Shown: positions 1 to 7,390 of the stretch, piece by piece
Position numbering within the stretch: position 1 is the first letter of the stretch
Layout: every line of letters starts with the position of its first letter
Source: Microcaldota archaeon
GTDB lineage: Archaea; Micrarchaeota; Micrarchaeia; Micrarchaeales; Micrarchaeaceae
Direction: 5' to 3'
Assembly (NCBI GenBank): GCA_021829015.1
Contig: JAJZOJ010000002.1
Coordinates: 1 to 23,940 of the forward strand
Length of the DNA: 23,940 nt
Program-made: the position numbers and the translations under genes
Notes under the pieces: generated by a model
Told to the model about the DNA's origin: nothing
The model's database searches: none
The model's input: only the letters and a program-made list of their open reading frames with translations

Positions 1-282
1 AGGAACACGGTCATACTCTCAGACCCGCAGCAGCTCAGCGGCGGGGTTCTCGTGAAAGTGAAGCCGAAGAAGATACCGCGCATAATAGGCAAGAAGAGCA
101 CGATGGTCAGCCAGATAGCTGAGGCGACCGATACAAGGATAGTGGTAGGAATGAACGGGCTCGTGTGGATATCTGGGAGGAACGTCGCGCTGGCGATCGA
201 GGCGATAATGAAGGTGCAGGAGGAGGCGCACACCTCAGGGCTCACCAACAGCATAAGGGATTTTCTAATTAGCAGAAAGTGA
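1..282 (+). CDS. rrp4: Exosome RNA-binding subunit Rrp4, C-terminal part (5' truncated)
   Basis: The reading frame is open from the first base of the window, so the gene begins upstream and only about 93 C-terminal residues are seen. The visible part is a KH-type RNA-binding domain: the run KPKKIPRIIGKKSTMV is the KH signature with its conserved IIGKK turn, followed by VVGMNGLVWISG, which matches the Rrp4 block VGxNGxIWIxG. In archaea Rrp4 forms part of the cap of the RNA exosome and feeds 3' RNA ends into the Rrp41/Rrp42 ring in the cytoplasm. The next two genes encode exactly those ring subunits, with a 5-nt gap to rrp41, so this is the canonical exosome operon. The S1 domain expected upstream of the KH domain lies outside the window. 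Identification is firm from both motif and context. Confidence 0.9.
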   Translation, partial: RNTVILSDPQQLSGGVLVKVKPKKIPRIIGKKSTMVSQIAEATDTRIVVGMNGLVWISGRNVALAIEAIMKVQEEAHTSGLTNSIRDFLISRK

Positions 283-287
283 TTTGA

Positions 288-1031
288 ATGGCATCTAGCT
301 TAAACAAGCCAAAGCTCATAGTCGATGGCAAAAGGATAGACGGCAGGGACTTCAACGAGATGAGGAAGGTAAAGATCGTTGCATCGCCGCTGAAGAATGC
401 GGACGGATCCGCATACATAGAATGGGGAAACAACAAGATACTCGCGGCGGTATACGGGCCGAGAGAGGCCAACCCGAGGCACTTCGCAGACCCTACGAAG
501 GCGATCATAAAGTGCAGGTACCAGATGGCCCCGTTCTCCAGCCTTTCGGACCACGGAAGGACAGGGCCGAACAGGAGGGCAACCGAGATATCGAAGGTGA
601 TAAAGGAGGTCTTCGAGAACGTGGTCGTGCTCAGCGATTTCCCGGGTAGCCAGATAGACATATACATGGAGATACTCCAGGGAGACGGAGGGACAAGGGC
701 CGCAGCGCTGACGGCGGCATCCGTTGCGCTAGCCGCGGCAGGCATACACATGAGGGATCTAGTATATGCGGTCTCCGTTGGCAGGATAGAGGACAAGATT
801 GCGATAGACTTCAACATGATAGAGGACAACTACTCGGACAGCGACATGCCGCTGGCGATATCCCCGCGCAGCAACGAGATACTGCTGCTCCAGATGGACG
901 GAGGGCTCACAAAGGAGCAGCTCTCCGAGGGCATAAAGATGGCCATCGATGCGGGCAAGACCATAAGCAGGCTCCAGAAGGAGGCGCTGATGGAGGTGTA
1001 CGGGCAGGGTCAACAGCAAGGAGGTAATTGA
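288..1031 (+). CDS. rrp41: Exosome catalytic subunit Rrp41
   Basis: This 247-residue protein is the phosphorolytic 3'-5' exoribonuclease subunit of the archaeal exosome (RNase PH fold). It shows RIDGRDFNEMR near residue 17, AVYGPREANPRH (54-65), CRYQMAPFS (76-84), the phosphate-binding arginines in GPNRRATEIS (93-102), ILQGDGGTRAAALTAAS (129-145) and the acidic catalytic cluster IEDNYSDSDMPLA with D180 and D186. All active-site positions I can judge are kept, so it should be active and pair with the inactive Rrp42 next door in a hexameric ring. Length is normal for the family. The ATG at 288 is preceded by GTG six bases upstream, and its stop is directly followed by the rrp42 ATG, implying coupled translation. 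The usual QADGGTR is QGDGGTR here, a mild variant. Confidence 0.97.
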   Translation: MASSLNKPKLIVDGKRIDGRDFNEMRKVKIVASPLKNADGSAYIEWGNNKILAAVYGPREANPRHFADPTKAIIKCRYQMAPFSSLSDHGRTGPNRRATEISKVIKEVFENVVVLSDFPGSQIDIYMEILQGDGGTRAAALTAASVALAAAGIHMRDLVYAVSVGRIEDKIAIDFNMIEDNYSDSDMPLAISPRSNEILLLQMDGGLTKEQLSEGIKMAIDAGKTISRLQKEALMEVYGQGQQQGGN

Positions 1032-1820
1032 ATGGACGCGATTGAAACGGTAAAATCGGAATACATAAGGGAGCTTCTGGGCAAGGGCATAAGGGAGGAC
1101 AAGAGGGGCTCCAACGACTACAGGAAGATAAGCGTTTCCACAGGGGTCATGGGCAATGCTGAGGGGTCGGCGCAGGTTGACTTAGGCAGCACAAGGGTGC
1201 TTGCTGGCGTAAAGCTGGTGCTCGGGGAGCCCATGGAGGACACGCCGAACCAGGGCAACCTGGTCGTATCGGCCGAGCTGCTTCCCCTAGCCAACCCGGA
1301 ATACGAGACAGGCCCGCCTAGCCCTGATGCTATAGAGCTGGCTAGGGTAACCGACAGGGGCATAAGGGCAGGAAACTGCGTGAACCTTGACAGCCTGTTC
1401 GTCGAGGAGGGCAAGGTATGGTCGGTTTACGTCGACGTGTACGTGCTCAACTACGATGGCAACCTCTTCGACGCATGCGAAATTGCGGCTATGGCGGCGC
1501 TCAGCAGCGCCACCGTCCCAAAGTACGCGGATGGCAACATAGACAGGGAGGACAGGAGCACTAGGCTGAAGATAGACAATACCGTAACCTCATGCACCTT
1601 CGCGAAGATAGGGAAGGACATAATACTGGACCCCAACGGGAGCGAATCCGGAGCTGCGGATGCTAGGATAAGCATAGCGGTCGACAAGGACAGCATAAGG
1701 GCCATGCAGAAGGGCGGCAGCGGAGGGTTCACCGCAGAGGAGGTGGAAAGCCTCGTTGACGTAGCATTTAATAAGCACAAGGAACTAAAGGATATGATAG
1801 ATAAGGACAGCGGCAAGTGA
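1032..1820 (+). CDS. rrp42: Exosome ring subunit Rrp42
   Basis: This 262-residue RNase PH-fold protein is the non-catalytic partner of Rrp41. Diagnostic blocks are NDYRKISVSTGVM, AEGSAQVDLGSTRVLAGVK, SAELLPLANPEYETGPPS (the PLAxPxxExGPP signature), IELARVTDRGIR and VDVYVLNYDGNLFDAC. It lacks the acidic catalytic cluster seen in Rrp41, as expected for Rrp42, and contributes RNA-binding arginines to the ring. The usual DGR near the N terminus reads EDKRGSNDYR, so the Gly-Arg pair is loosened. The ATG begins on the base after the rrp41 stop and has GAGGT six bases upstream. Gene order rrp4-rrp41-rrp42-rpl37ae is the conserved archaeal arrangement. Confidence 0.96.
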   Translation: MDAIETVKSEYIRELLGKGIREDKRGSNDYRKISVSTGVMGNAEGSAQVDLGSTRVLAGVKLVLGEPMEDTPNQGNLVVSAELLPLANPEYETGPPSPDAIELARVTDRGIRAGNCVNLDSLFVEEGKVWSVYVDVYVLNYDGNLFDACEIAAMAALSSATVPKYADGNIDREDRSTRLKIDNTVTSCTFAKIGKDIILDPNGSESGAADARISIAVDKDSIRAMQKGGSGGFTAEEVESLVDVAFNKHKELKDMIDKDSGK

Positions 1821-1830
1821 GGTAAGTCCC

Positions 1831-2067
1831 ATGGCAAATTCCAGCATAAGATACGGAGCGAGCATAAGGAAGCGCTACAATAAGATAAAGGCGGAGAAGA
1901 GCGCGAGGTACGAATGCGAGATGTGCGGCAAGCAGGCTGTAAAGAGGGTAGGCACCGGCATATGGAGATGCAGGCACTGCGGAACCACTTTCGCAGGCGG
2001 GGCCTATTCGCTGACAACCCCGGCGGGGCTTGCGGCAAGGAGGATCATACAGGGCATAGGCAGGTGA
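1831..2067 (+). CDS. rpl37ae: Ribosomal protein L37Ae (eL43)
   Basis: This 78-residue large-subunit ribosomal protein has a C4 zinc ribbon. The pairs CEMC and CRHC surround GKQAVKRVGTGIWR, the family signature (CxxCGKxxVKRxxxGIWxCxxC), followed by GTTFAGGAYSLTTPAG. The N terminus RYGASIRKRYNKI is also typical. All four zinc-binding cysteines are present. The ATG at 1831 has GAGGT seven bases upstream. It sits 10 nt after rrp42, which matches the widespread archaeal arrangement in which L37Ae and RNA polymerase subunit P follow the exosome genes. Confidence 0.96.
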   Translation: MANSSIRYGASIRKRYNKIKAEKSARYECEMCGKQAVKRVGTGIWRCRHCGTTFAGGAYSLTTPAGLAARRIIQGIGR

Positions 2068-2104
2068 TATTGCGAAGATAACATACTCCCCGATAAAGGA
2101 GCTC

Positions 2105-2428
2105 GTGGTGCACGAGGTAGTCAATGTGGCATACGAGGACCTATTCAGGGGAAGGATAACGCCCGCTGGAAACATGCCGCTTTACTGGTGCGACGGCGTG
2201 CTTTTCAGCTTCAGCTCCATGCCGATGACCAAGGACCTTGTCAAGGACTATCTTCAGGGGACCATACACTGGATGGAGGTCCACTACTGCAAGATGGACA
2301 GCTATTCGGAGGTGCTGGAGCTCAACGACGACCAGTACAAGGCTACGATGAAGCTCAGGGTGCTAGACACCAGCAAGTCATCGCTGCATTCAGATTTCGT
2401 CAAGTGGCTAAAGTCCACAAACAAGTGA
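2105..2428 (+). CDS. Unknown protein between rpl37ae and rpoP
   Basis: This ORF of about 107 residues matches no family I recognise. It is soluble, with a Trp/Tyr/Cys-rich middle (LYWCDGVLFSFSSM and HWMEVHYCKMDSY) and a lysine-rich tail. I compared it with Pcc1, which often sits near here in archaea, and see no match. The start is unclear. The frame is open from 2060; the first conventional starts are GTG at 2105 and GTG at 2108, the latter after a GGAG motif. An ATT at 2069 would begin the protein MAKITYSPIKEL immediately after the L37Ae stop and its AGGTGAT motif, giving about 119 residues. The 4-nt gap to rpoP and same strand place it in the exosome/ribosome/polymerase operon, which argues for a role in RNA or translation, but that is context only. 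Confidence 0.7.
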   Translation: MVHEVVNVAYEDLFRGRITPAGNMPLYWCDGVLFSFSSMPMTKDLVKDYLQGTIHWMEVHYCKMDSYSEVLELNDDQYKATMKLRVLDTSKSSLHSDFVKWLKSTNK

Positions 2429-2432
2429 TACT

Positions 2433-2564
2433 ATGGCATACGTTTGCATAAAATGCGGAAAGAAGATAAAGCAGCTGGAGCGCAACGTAAGGTGCAGCTA
2501 CTGCGGCTCAAGGATACTCCTGAAAAGCAGGCCGAACCTGTCCAATGAAGTGTCAACGGACTGA
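2433..2564 (+). CDS. rpoP: RNA polymerase subunit P (Rpo12/RpoP)
   Basis: This 43-residue gene encodes the small zinc-binding subunit P of archaeal RNA polymerase, equivalent to eukaryotic Rpb12. The sequence MAYVCIKCGKKIKQL then RCSYCGSRILLKSRPN fits the family pattern of a CxxCG pair, a short spacer and RCxYCGSRIL-K-RP. All four cysteines are present. The ATG at 2433 lies 5 nt after GTG and 4 nt after the previous stop. L37Ae and RpoP are normally adjacent in archaea; here one unknown gene separates them. It is the last gene of the operon, followed within 10 nt by a T-rich terminator. Confidence 0.95.
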   Translation: MAYVCIKCGKKIKQLERNVRCSYCGSRILLKSRPNLSNEVSTD

Positions 2565-2568
2565 TCGG

Positions 2569-2596
2569 CTCTTTTTCCTTTTTTCTTTCCTTTTCC
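2569..2596 (+). terminator. T-rich terminator of the exosome/rpoP operon
   Basis: Just after the rpoP stop the + strand carries several pyrimidine runs with stretches of five and six T between 2571 and 2596. Archaeal RNA polymerase terminates at such T-tracts without needing a hairpin. The next gene lies on the opposite strand, consistent with an operon end. Confidence 0.7.
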
Positions 2597-2618
2597 TAAG
2601 TTAGGATTTGCGCCCTCC

Positions 2619-2879
2619 CTACTTCGTGGGCTGGCCGGGCTCGTTGGCTACTATTATTGTCTGGTCGACGTTCCTTACCCTGTCGTAGCGGATGCTGTTC
2701 TTCGCGAACTCCCTTGAGGTCCTGTCGCTCCTTATCAGTTCCTCAGACCTGACAAGCAGCATGCTTGCTATCCTGCCCTCCTCGAAGTCCACCACTATGT
2801 CGGCAACCGAGCCAATCTTCCTCCCGGTATTGCTTATAATCTCCTTACCATAAAGCTCTGAAAGAAGCATGTTGTCCAT
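2619..2879 (-). CDS. PRC-barrel domain protein
   Basis: This 86-residue protein has the PRC-barrel pattern: LLSELYGKEIISNTGRKIGSV (a beta hairpin ending in GxxIGxV), then VVDFEEGRIASMLL, and a closing strand with VDQTIIV. PRC-barrels are small beta domains used in archaea in RNA metabolism and in cell-division scaffolds, so the domain alone does not settle the role. The start at 2879 is chosen because TGATC lies upstream with TG exactly 5 nt before the ATG, the spacing used by many genes here; a longer frame from 2924 would overlap the upstream gene. It is the last gene of a three-gene operon after a Zn-ribbon protein (13-nt gap) and a histone-fold protein. Confidence 0.85.
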   Translation of the reverse strand: MDNMLLSELYGKEIISNTGRKIGSVADIVVDFEEGRIASMLLVRSEELIRSDRTSREFAKNSIRYDRVRNVDQTIIVANEPGQPTK

Positions 2880-2892
2880 CCGATCATCCGCG

Positions 2893-3426
2893 CTATAATA
2901 TGCACAAGAGCTTTTTGGATGCAAAGATTCTTATTATGTTCTCCCTCAATTCCGACATAAATGCGCCATTGTCTGCATCAATCGATTTCGATTCCTGCTC
3001 ATTGAAGAGCTGCCTGTTGCGCTCGACCAGCCTCGCCAGGTACTTATCGGTCAGCATGTAGCACCGCGAGCCGCAGGCGCTGCATGAGTGCAACGGTATT
3101 ATCGGCACGCTTCCGGATGCGTGGCCGTCCAGGCACCTGCGCAGCGGCTCCGCGCCGCACTTGGGGCACCCTCTCTTTAGCACTATCTCGCTGAATCCGC
3201 TCGCCTCTGCCGCCTCGGCATTGGAGGATGAGAGTACGTAGGCGATCCTCTCCTTGACTGGATGGTCTATGCGAAGCTGGTCTATTACTGCTCCATCTGA
3301 ATCGAAGCATGTTTCGAGAAAGCTTCCGCGGATTGGCTCCCATAGGAATACTGTGCCGTCCTGCATCTCCAGCTTAGTGCACTTGCGGGCATCGTCCCTG
3401 AATAAGCGCGCACTGGACGCCTGCAC
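2893..3426 (-). CDS. Zinc-ribbon protein of unknown function
   Basis: This 177-residue protein is not recognised as a named family. It carries a clear zinc ribbon, with CPKCG at about residues 88-92 and CSACG about 30 residues later, separated by a loop containing RRCLDGH. The N-terminal half looks like a small beta-rich domain (GTVFLWEPIRGSF, VIDQLRIDHP) and the C-terminal part is a charged helix ending in a hydrophobic stretch. The GTG start at 3426 comes one base after the histone stop, so translation is probably coupled. Placement between a histone-fold gene and a PRC-barrel gene suggests a nucleic-acid-related role, by context only. Confidence 0.75.
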   Translation of the reverse strand: MQASSARLFRDDARKCTKLEMQDGTVFLWEPIRGSFLETCFDSDGAVIDQLRIDHPVKERIAYVLSSSNAEAAEASGFSEIVLKRGCPKCGAEPLRRCLDGHASGSVPIIPLHSCSACGSRCYMLTDKYLARLVERNRQLFNEQESKSIDADNGAFMSELRENIIRIFASKKLLCIL

Positions 3427-3427
3427 C

Positions 3428-3646
3428 TCAATCGCCGAATTTTAGCCTGTAGGTGTCTATGTCCTCCTCCGTTATGGTGCCCCTGTTCCTGCTCTTGGCC
3501 CTCTTTACCGCATACTCTGCTATGAGCTTGGCCTTGCGCTCCAGCATCGCGGCTATGGCATCTGCGGCCTTGTCGCTCACGATCACGTCGCGCCTGGAGC
3601 CGTTCTTCACCATTTTCTTTATCGAAGACTTGGAAATCCTGTACAT
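3428..3646 (-). CDS. Archaeal histone-fold protein
   Basis: This 72-residue protein has the histone fold: a short first helix (RISKSSIKKMVKNG), the paired loop element VIVSDKAADAIAAM leading into the long central helix (MLERKAKLIAEYAVKRAKSR), and the last strand-helix TITEEDIDTYRLKFG, equivalent to RKTVxxEDI of HMfA-type histones. The usual His-Ala-Gly-Arg before this segment is SRNRG. The ATG at 3646 gives a normal histone length and has GTG exactly 5 nt upstream; a longer ATG at 3670 would add eight residues and lacks a good ribosome-binding site. An AT-rich stretch at 3712-3731 could hold its TATA box, with a leader of about 50 nt. It likely packages DNA as a dimer and heads an operon with a Zn-ribbon and a PRC-barrel protein. 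Confidence 0.88.
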   Translation of the reverse strand: MYRISKSSIKKMVKNGSRRDVIVSDKAADAIAAMLERKAKLIAEYAVKRAKSRNRGTITEEDIDTYRLKFGD

Positions 3647-3778
3647 CTCAGCACTCAAGATCCTCCTCATAGCACATTGGCTCGGTCTTCAGGATCATCA
3701 CATGCCTGATTCTCTTTTAATCAATAAATAACCATACCATGGGCGCCGCATAGAAGGGTTCGCGATGCCCACTGTTGA

Positions 3779-3786
3779 ATTTATAG
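3779..3786 (+). promoter_or_regulatory. TATA box of the thioredoxin-hisS operon
   Basis: The ATTTATAG element lies about 26 nt before the inferred transcription start near 3809, ten bases ahead of the thioredoxin ATG at 3819. This supports 3819 as the start, because the longer frame from 3765 begins upstream of the promoter. Confidence 0.65.
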
Positions 3787-3818
3787 TTATTTCCAACCAG
3801 AATTATACTGGTGTAAAA

Positions 3819-4139
3819 ATGGCAGTCGAAGACGTGAGTGATGCTGATTTCGAGGACAAGGTAATAAAATCAAAGGAGCCGGTCATCGTCGACCTGTGGG
3901 CGGCATGGTGCGGACCCTGCAGGCTGTACGGCCCTGTAATCGAGGAGGTCTCGAAGGAGTACGAGGGCAAGGTGAAGTTCGTCAAGCTGAACGTCGACGA
4001 GAACGAGAAGACCGCGATGCGCTTCAACGTCAGCAGCATACCGACTACGCTTCTCATAAAGGGAGGCCAGCTCAAGGCGATGAACATAGGCGCGATTCCG
4101 AAGGAGGCGCTGAAGAAGTGGATATCCGGGAACATGTGA
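3819..4139 (+). CDS. trxA: Thioredoxin
   Basis: This 106-residue cytoplasmic thioredoxin reduces protein disulfides. The active site WAAWCGPCRLYGPV holds the classical WCGPC, preceded by the strand PVIVDLWA and followed by VKFVKLNVDEN and the cis-proline element SSIPTTLLIKGGQ. All features of the fold are intact and the length is typical. The start is set at 3819 because GGTG lies exactly 5 nt upstream and a TATA box fits that position. It is followed after 15 nt by hisS on the same strand, so the two are probably cotranscribed. Confidence 0.95.
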   Translation: MAVEDVSDADFEDKVIKSKEPVIVDLWAAWCGPCRLYGPVIEEVSKEYEGKVKFVKLNVDENEKTAMRFNVSSIPTTLLIKGGQLKAMNIGAIPKEALKKWISGNM

Positions 4140-4154
4140 GCATGGTAATGCAAG

Positions 4155-5435
4155 ATGTCTGATATACCATTTCCAAGGGGCGTCAGGGACCTTCTCCCGA
4201 ACGAGGCGCTTTTCAGGAACGAGCTTCTGGGGAGGATGGAGGATGTTTTCAGGCTTTTCGGATTCCTCTCGATAGACACCCCGTCATTCGAGCACATAGA
4301 CGTGCTCAAGGCGAAGAATGCCATAGGCGCGGAGGACAAGCTGATATACGAGATGAAGGACGAGAGGCTGGGATTGAGATACGACAATACTGTCTCGCTC
4401 GCCAGGTACATGGCGATGCACCAGGAGCTCCCCATGCCGTTCAAGAGGTATTACATAGGGAAGGTATGGCGCAGGGATGAGCCCCAGAGGCTGCGATACA
4501 GGGAATTGCTGCAGGCCGATGCAGACATAGTTGGAAGCAAGGGCCCGGCTGCTGATGCGGAGGTCATGGCCGCGGCCGCAACGATACTCGACGGCATAGG
4601 TGTCGAGTACTCGATACGCATAAACGACAGGAAGATAATGGATGCGGTGCTTTCGAAGATAGGCATACAGGAGAGCCTGCTCCCTAACGCGATGAGGGCG
4701 ATAGACAAGCTCGACAAGACGGGCGAGACAGAGGTGGCATCGATGCTCAGGGCACTCGGTGTCGAGAGCGGCACCGTTGACCAGGCGATGGTATTCATAA
4801 TGCTGGAGGGCACGAACGACGCGAAGCTCGATTACGTTGACAAGATAGCCGGGGATGGGACATCAAAGGAGCTGCGCACCACCCTGAAGCTGCTCGGCGC
4901 ATACAACATAAGGGGAGAGCCCATGATAGACTTCTCCATTGTCAGGGGGCTTGACTACTACACAGGGATAGTGTTCGAGTACAAGCTCTCCAACGAGAAG
5001 CTGTCCGTTGCCGGCGGGGGAAGATACGACAACCTCATAGGCGTTTACGGAAGCAAGGAGATGCCTGCGGTAGGGGTATCCCTCGGAGTGGACAGGATCC
5101 TTGAGGCGCTTGATTTCTCCTCGTCAACTGAGTACACCTACGCGAATGCGTTCGTGGCCACGGTCAACGACAACAACTACGGGTATGCGCTGCACGTGGC
5201 TGGGAACCTAAGGGCCAACGGCATACCCACGGAGATAAACCTGGCTCAGAGGAACCTGACTAACCAGTTCTCCTATGCTAGCGCAATAAAAACCAAGTAC
5301 GTCATAATAATAGGGGACGCGGAGGAAAAGGCGGGGAAGGTCAAGATAAGGAACCTCATCAGCGGAGACGAAAGCACGGTGTCGATGGATGAGGCCATAA
5401 GCATAATAAAGGGTAACGTGAATGCCAAAATCTGA
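4155..5435 (+). CDS. hisS: Histidyl-tRNA synthetase
   Basis: This 426-residue class II aminoacyl-tRNA synthetase charges tRNA-His. Motif 2 is YYIGKVWRRDEPQRLRYREL (99-118), the histidine-binding HisA motif is RGLDYYTG (264-271) and HisB is AGGGRYDNL (286-294). The C-terminal anticodon-binding domain follows from about residue 330. The motif-2 block reads LLQADADIVG where most family members have FxQxDxDIxG, a small deviation. The ATG at 4155 starts the typical class II sequence IPFPRGVRDLLP. The gene end overlaps the next ORF by 14 nt, showing tight coupling. Confidence 0.97.
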   Translation: MSDIPFPRGVRDLLPNEALFRNELLGRMEDVFRLFGFLSIDTPSFEHIDVLKAKNAIGAEDKLIYEMKDERLGLRYDNTVSLARYMAMHQELPMPFKRYYIGKVWRRDEPQRLRYRELLQADADIVGSKGPAADAEVMAAAATILDGIGVEYSIRINDRKIMDAVLSKIGIQESLLPNAMRAIDKLDKTGETEVASMLRALGVESGTVDQAMVFIMLEGTNDAKLDYVDKIAGDGTSKELRTTLKLLGAYNIRGEPMIDFSIVRGLDYYTGIVFEYKLSNEKLSVAGGGRYDNLIGVYGSKEMPAVGVSLGVDRILEALDFSSSTEYTYANAFVATVNDNNYGYALHVAGNLRANGIPTEINLAQRNLTNQFSYASAIKTKYVIIIGDAEEKAGKVKIRNLISGDESTVSMDEAISIIKGNVNAKI

Positions 5436-5937
5436 TGTAGACAGGGTAACGGAGGAGAAGCTCGCGAAGGGAGGGGTGCTGGTCAAGCTGTACTTCGACA
5501 TGCAGAACAGCGAGAAGGACAAGCTGCAGCCGCTGCTTGTGGATCTGGTCAACGAGCGCCTATTGAAGGAGAAGGGGGTCGTGTACTGCTTCGGCTCGGT
5601 GGAGGAGCCGCTGGAGAAGGACGGGATCTACATAACCAGCGCGATAGTTACCGCGCTGTTCGACAGCTTCATACCATTGATAGGCGTAGCGTTCAGGTAC
5701 TCCCCGGCAGGGATAGAGATACTCAAGCCGACCGGAGGCATGACATTCAAGACATTCGAATTGCAGTCGATCCTCATGGACCTCTCGCAGATATCCATGG
5801 ACTATTCCAAGTACATACTCGAGAAGGTGCTTAAGCCGGAGGACGTAGAGAAGATAAAGGGGCAGATAGAGAACAGGATCGAGATAGGCAAGAAGATGAT
5901 GGACAGCGGGGAAAAGGACAGCGAGAATGATAAATGA
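5422..5937 (+). CDS. Conserved archaeal protein of unknown function
   Basis: This 171-residue protein has no signal peptide or membrane segment. Its middle part, with YCFGSVEEPLEKDGIYITSA followed by ALFDSFIPLIGVAFRYSP, GIEILKP and a C-terminal helix SMDYSKYILEKVLKPEDV, resembles a conserved family I remember from euryarchaeal genomes (pattern Y-G-IEEPIEK ... RYGP--VEILEP ... YIL--V), for which I know no function. The last 30 residues are strongly charged and probably disordered. It overlaps hisS by 14 nt and ends the operon, so it is cotranslated with HisRS; that is the only hint about its role. Confidence 0.8.
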   Translation: MPKSDVDRVTEEKLAKGGVLVKLYFDMQNSEKDKLQPLLVDLVNERLLKEKGVVYCFGSVEEPLEKDGIYITSAIVTALFDSFIPLIGVAFRYSPAGIEILKPTGGMTFKTFELQSILMDLSQISMDYSKYILEKVLKPEDVEKIKGQIENRIEIGKKMMDSGEKDSENDK

Positions 5938-5949
5938 TTCCGCGGCGCC

Positions 5950-7386
5950 TTAAGCATGCCATACTGGTCCGGAGGGCGTGTCCTCTATCTCAACGCCGTA
6001 ATCCTCCTTGAGCTTCTTCCTGACGGAGTCTGCCTCCTTGAATTTCCGTTCCTTCCTGAGCCGCTCCCTTTCCTCGACAAGCAGCATCGCCCCCTTGGGT
6101 AGCGATTTGCTTCCGGTATGCGATCCGATTCCCAGGCCAAGCACTCCGTCCATCTCCCTTATGGCCTCTATTATCGCTGCGGCATCGCGCTCCGATACGC
6201 CATTCTCAAGGGCCTTGTTCGCGGCGCTTATTATCTCATGGAGCGCGGAAAGCGCCATGGGGGAATTTAGGTCATCCTCAAGGCTTGCGAAGAACCGTTC
6301 CTTTGATTCCCTTATGCGCCCTGCCAGCTCAGGGGATGCGGCGCCGGCTTTCCCCATCGCATGCAGGCGCTCCATGCAGGAGTATATGGCGCGCATTGTG
6401 TTCCTTGCGCCGTCCAGCGCATCGAAGGTGAAGTTCAGCTGGCTCCTGTAGTATCCGGACAGGATGAAATACCTGAAATCCATTGGCGAGTAGCCCTTGT
6501 CAATCAGGTCCTGCAGCGTATATACGTTGTTCAGCGACTTGGACATCTTCCTGCCGTTCACCTGCAGGAATTCCACATGAAGCCAGTAGTCCACGAACCT
6601 CTTCCCGGTAGCGGCCTCGCTCTGGGCTATCTCGTTGGTATGGTGTATCGGCAGATGGTCTATCCCGCCGGTATGGATGTCGAAATGCTCGCCCAGATAC
6701 CTCATGCTCATGGCGCTGCACTCTATGTGCCATCCCGGGAACCCCTTCCCGTATTCCGACTCCCACACCATCTCCCTCTCGCCTTCGGGGGCGAACCTCC
6801 AGACGGCGAAGTCCGTAGTGTTCCTTATTCCTGCGGCGCGCTCCACCCTCGCTCCGGCAATGAGATAATCGTTGAGGCGCTTGAAGGTCATGCCCATCAG
6901 CTGCCCGTAGTCCTTGAACATCGACGTATCGTAGTACATGCCGGTCCTGACCTTGTATATGTACCCTTTTTTGTCCAGGGAACTTACAAGGGCGAGCATA
7001 TCCTTCACATGCTCAGTTGCCCTTGGCATTACATTTGGCATCAGTATGTTAAGCAGTTCCAGGTCCTTGACGAATTCCTTCGTATAGAACTCCGCGACCT
7101 CGTGTGCGCTCTTGTGCTCCTGCTTCGCCTTGAGCCTTATCTTGTCCTCTCCGAGGTTGGCGTCGCTCACAAGATGGCCGACGTCGGTTATGTTCATCAC
7201 GTGCGTTACGGAATAGCCGTCCCTGGAGAGCAGCCTCTTGAGCAGGTCGGTGATTATGTAGGGCCTCATGTTCCCTATGTGGGCGTAGTTGTAGACGGTA
7301 GGGCCGCAGCTGTACATCCCAATATGGCCCTTCTTAAGGCTGGCGAGCTCCTGCCTTTTGTGCGCTAGGGTGTTGTAGATCTGCAC
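5950..7386 (-). CDS. cysS: Cysteinyl-tRNA synthetase
   Basis: This 478-residue class I synthetase charges tRNA-Cys. The signature MYSCGPTVYNYAHIGNMRP holds zinc ligand C27 and the HIGH-type motif HIGN (36-39); the other zinc ligands are C223 in WHIEC and H248/E252 in IHHTNE, and the KMSKS loop is intact (280-284). The C-terminal helical anticodon domain is present. The start is GTG at 7386, reached by a TGAT motif with TG 5 nt upstream that overlaps the stop region of the preceding gene; no ATG is available. The secreted-protein gene upstream ends at 7391, so translation is likely coupled although the functions are unrelated. Some archaea lack CysRS, so its presence is informative. Confidence 0.97.
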   Translation of the reverse strand: MQIYNTLAHKRQELASLKKGHIGMYSCGPTVYNYAHIGNMRPYIITDLLKRLLSRDGYSVTHVMNITDVGHLVSDANLGEDKIRLKAKQEHKSAHEVAEFYTKEFVKDLELLNILMPNVMPRATEHVKDMLALVSSLDKKGYIYKVRTGMYYDTSMFKDYGQLMGMTFKRLNDYLIAGARVERAAGIRNTTDFAVWRFAPEGEREMVWESEYGKGFPGWHIECSAMSMRYLGEHFDIHTGGIDHLPIHHTNEIAQSEAATGKRFVDYWLHVEFLQVNGRKMSKSLNNVYTLQDLIDKGYSPMDFRYFILSGYYRSQLNFTFDALDGARNTMRAIYSCMERLHAMGKAGAASPELAGRIRESKERFFASLEDDLNSPMALSALHEIISAANKALENGVSERDAAAIIEAIREMDGVLGLGIGSHTGSKSLPKGAMLLVEERERLRKERKFKEADSVRKKLKEDYGVEIEDTPSGPVWHA

Positions 7387-7390
7387 CGTA

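Noticed and set aside
269..829. A 186-codon - strand frame opposite rrp41, with similar ones opposite rrp42, hisS, secY and srp54
   Set aside because: All are antisense to well-supported genes and show no domain or start signals.
2105..2428. Assignment of the unknown gene as the KEOPS subunit Pcc1
   Set aside because: Pcc1 often lies near here in archaea, but the conserved PDN and N-x-D-D-L-L type features are absent and the protein is Trp/Tyr-rich.
3640..3700. A possible C/D box guide RNA on the - strand (GTGATGA followed by CTGA boxes)
   Set aside because: The first CTGA lies only 2 nt after the C box, leaving no guide, and no convincing C' box is present; the match probably reflects the histone leader.
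6361..7368. A 335-codon open frame on the + strand opposite cysS
   Set aside because: It is fully antisense to an intact CysRS with all motifs, has no domain pattern and is rich in residues expected from reading the complementary strand of archaeal codons.
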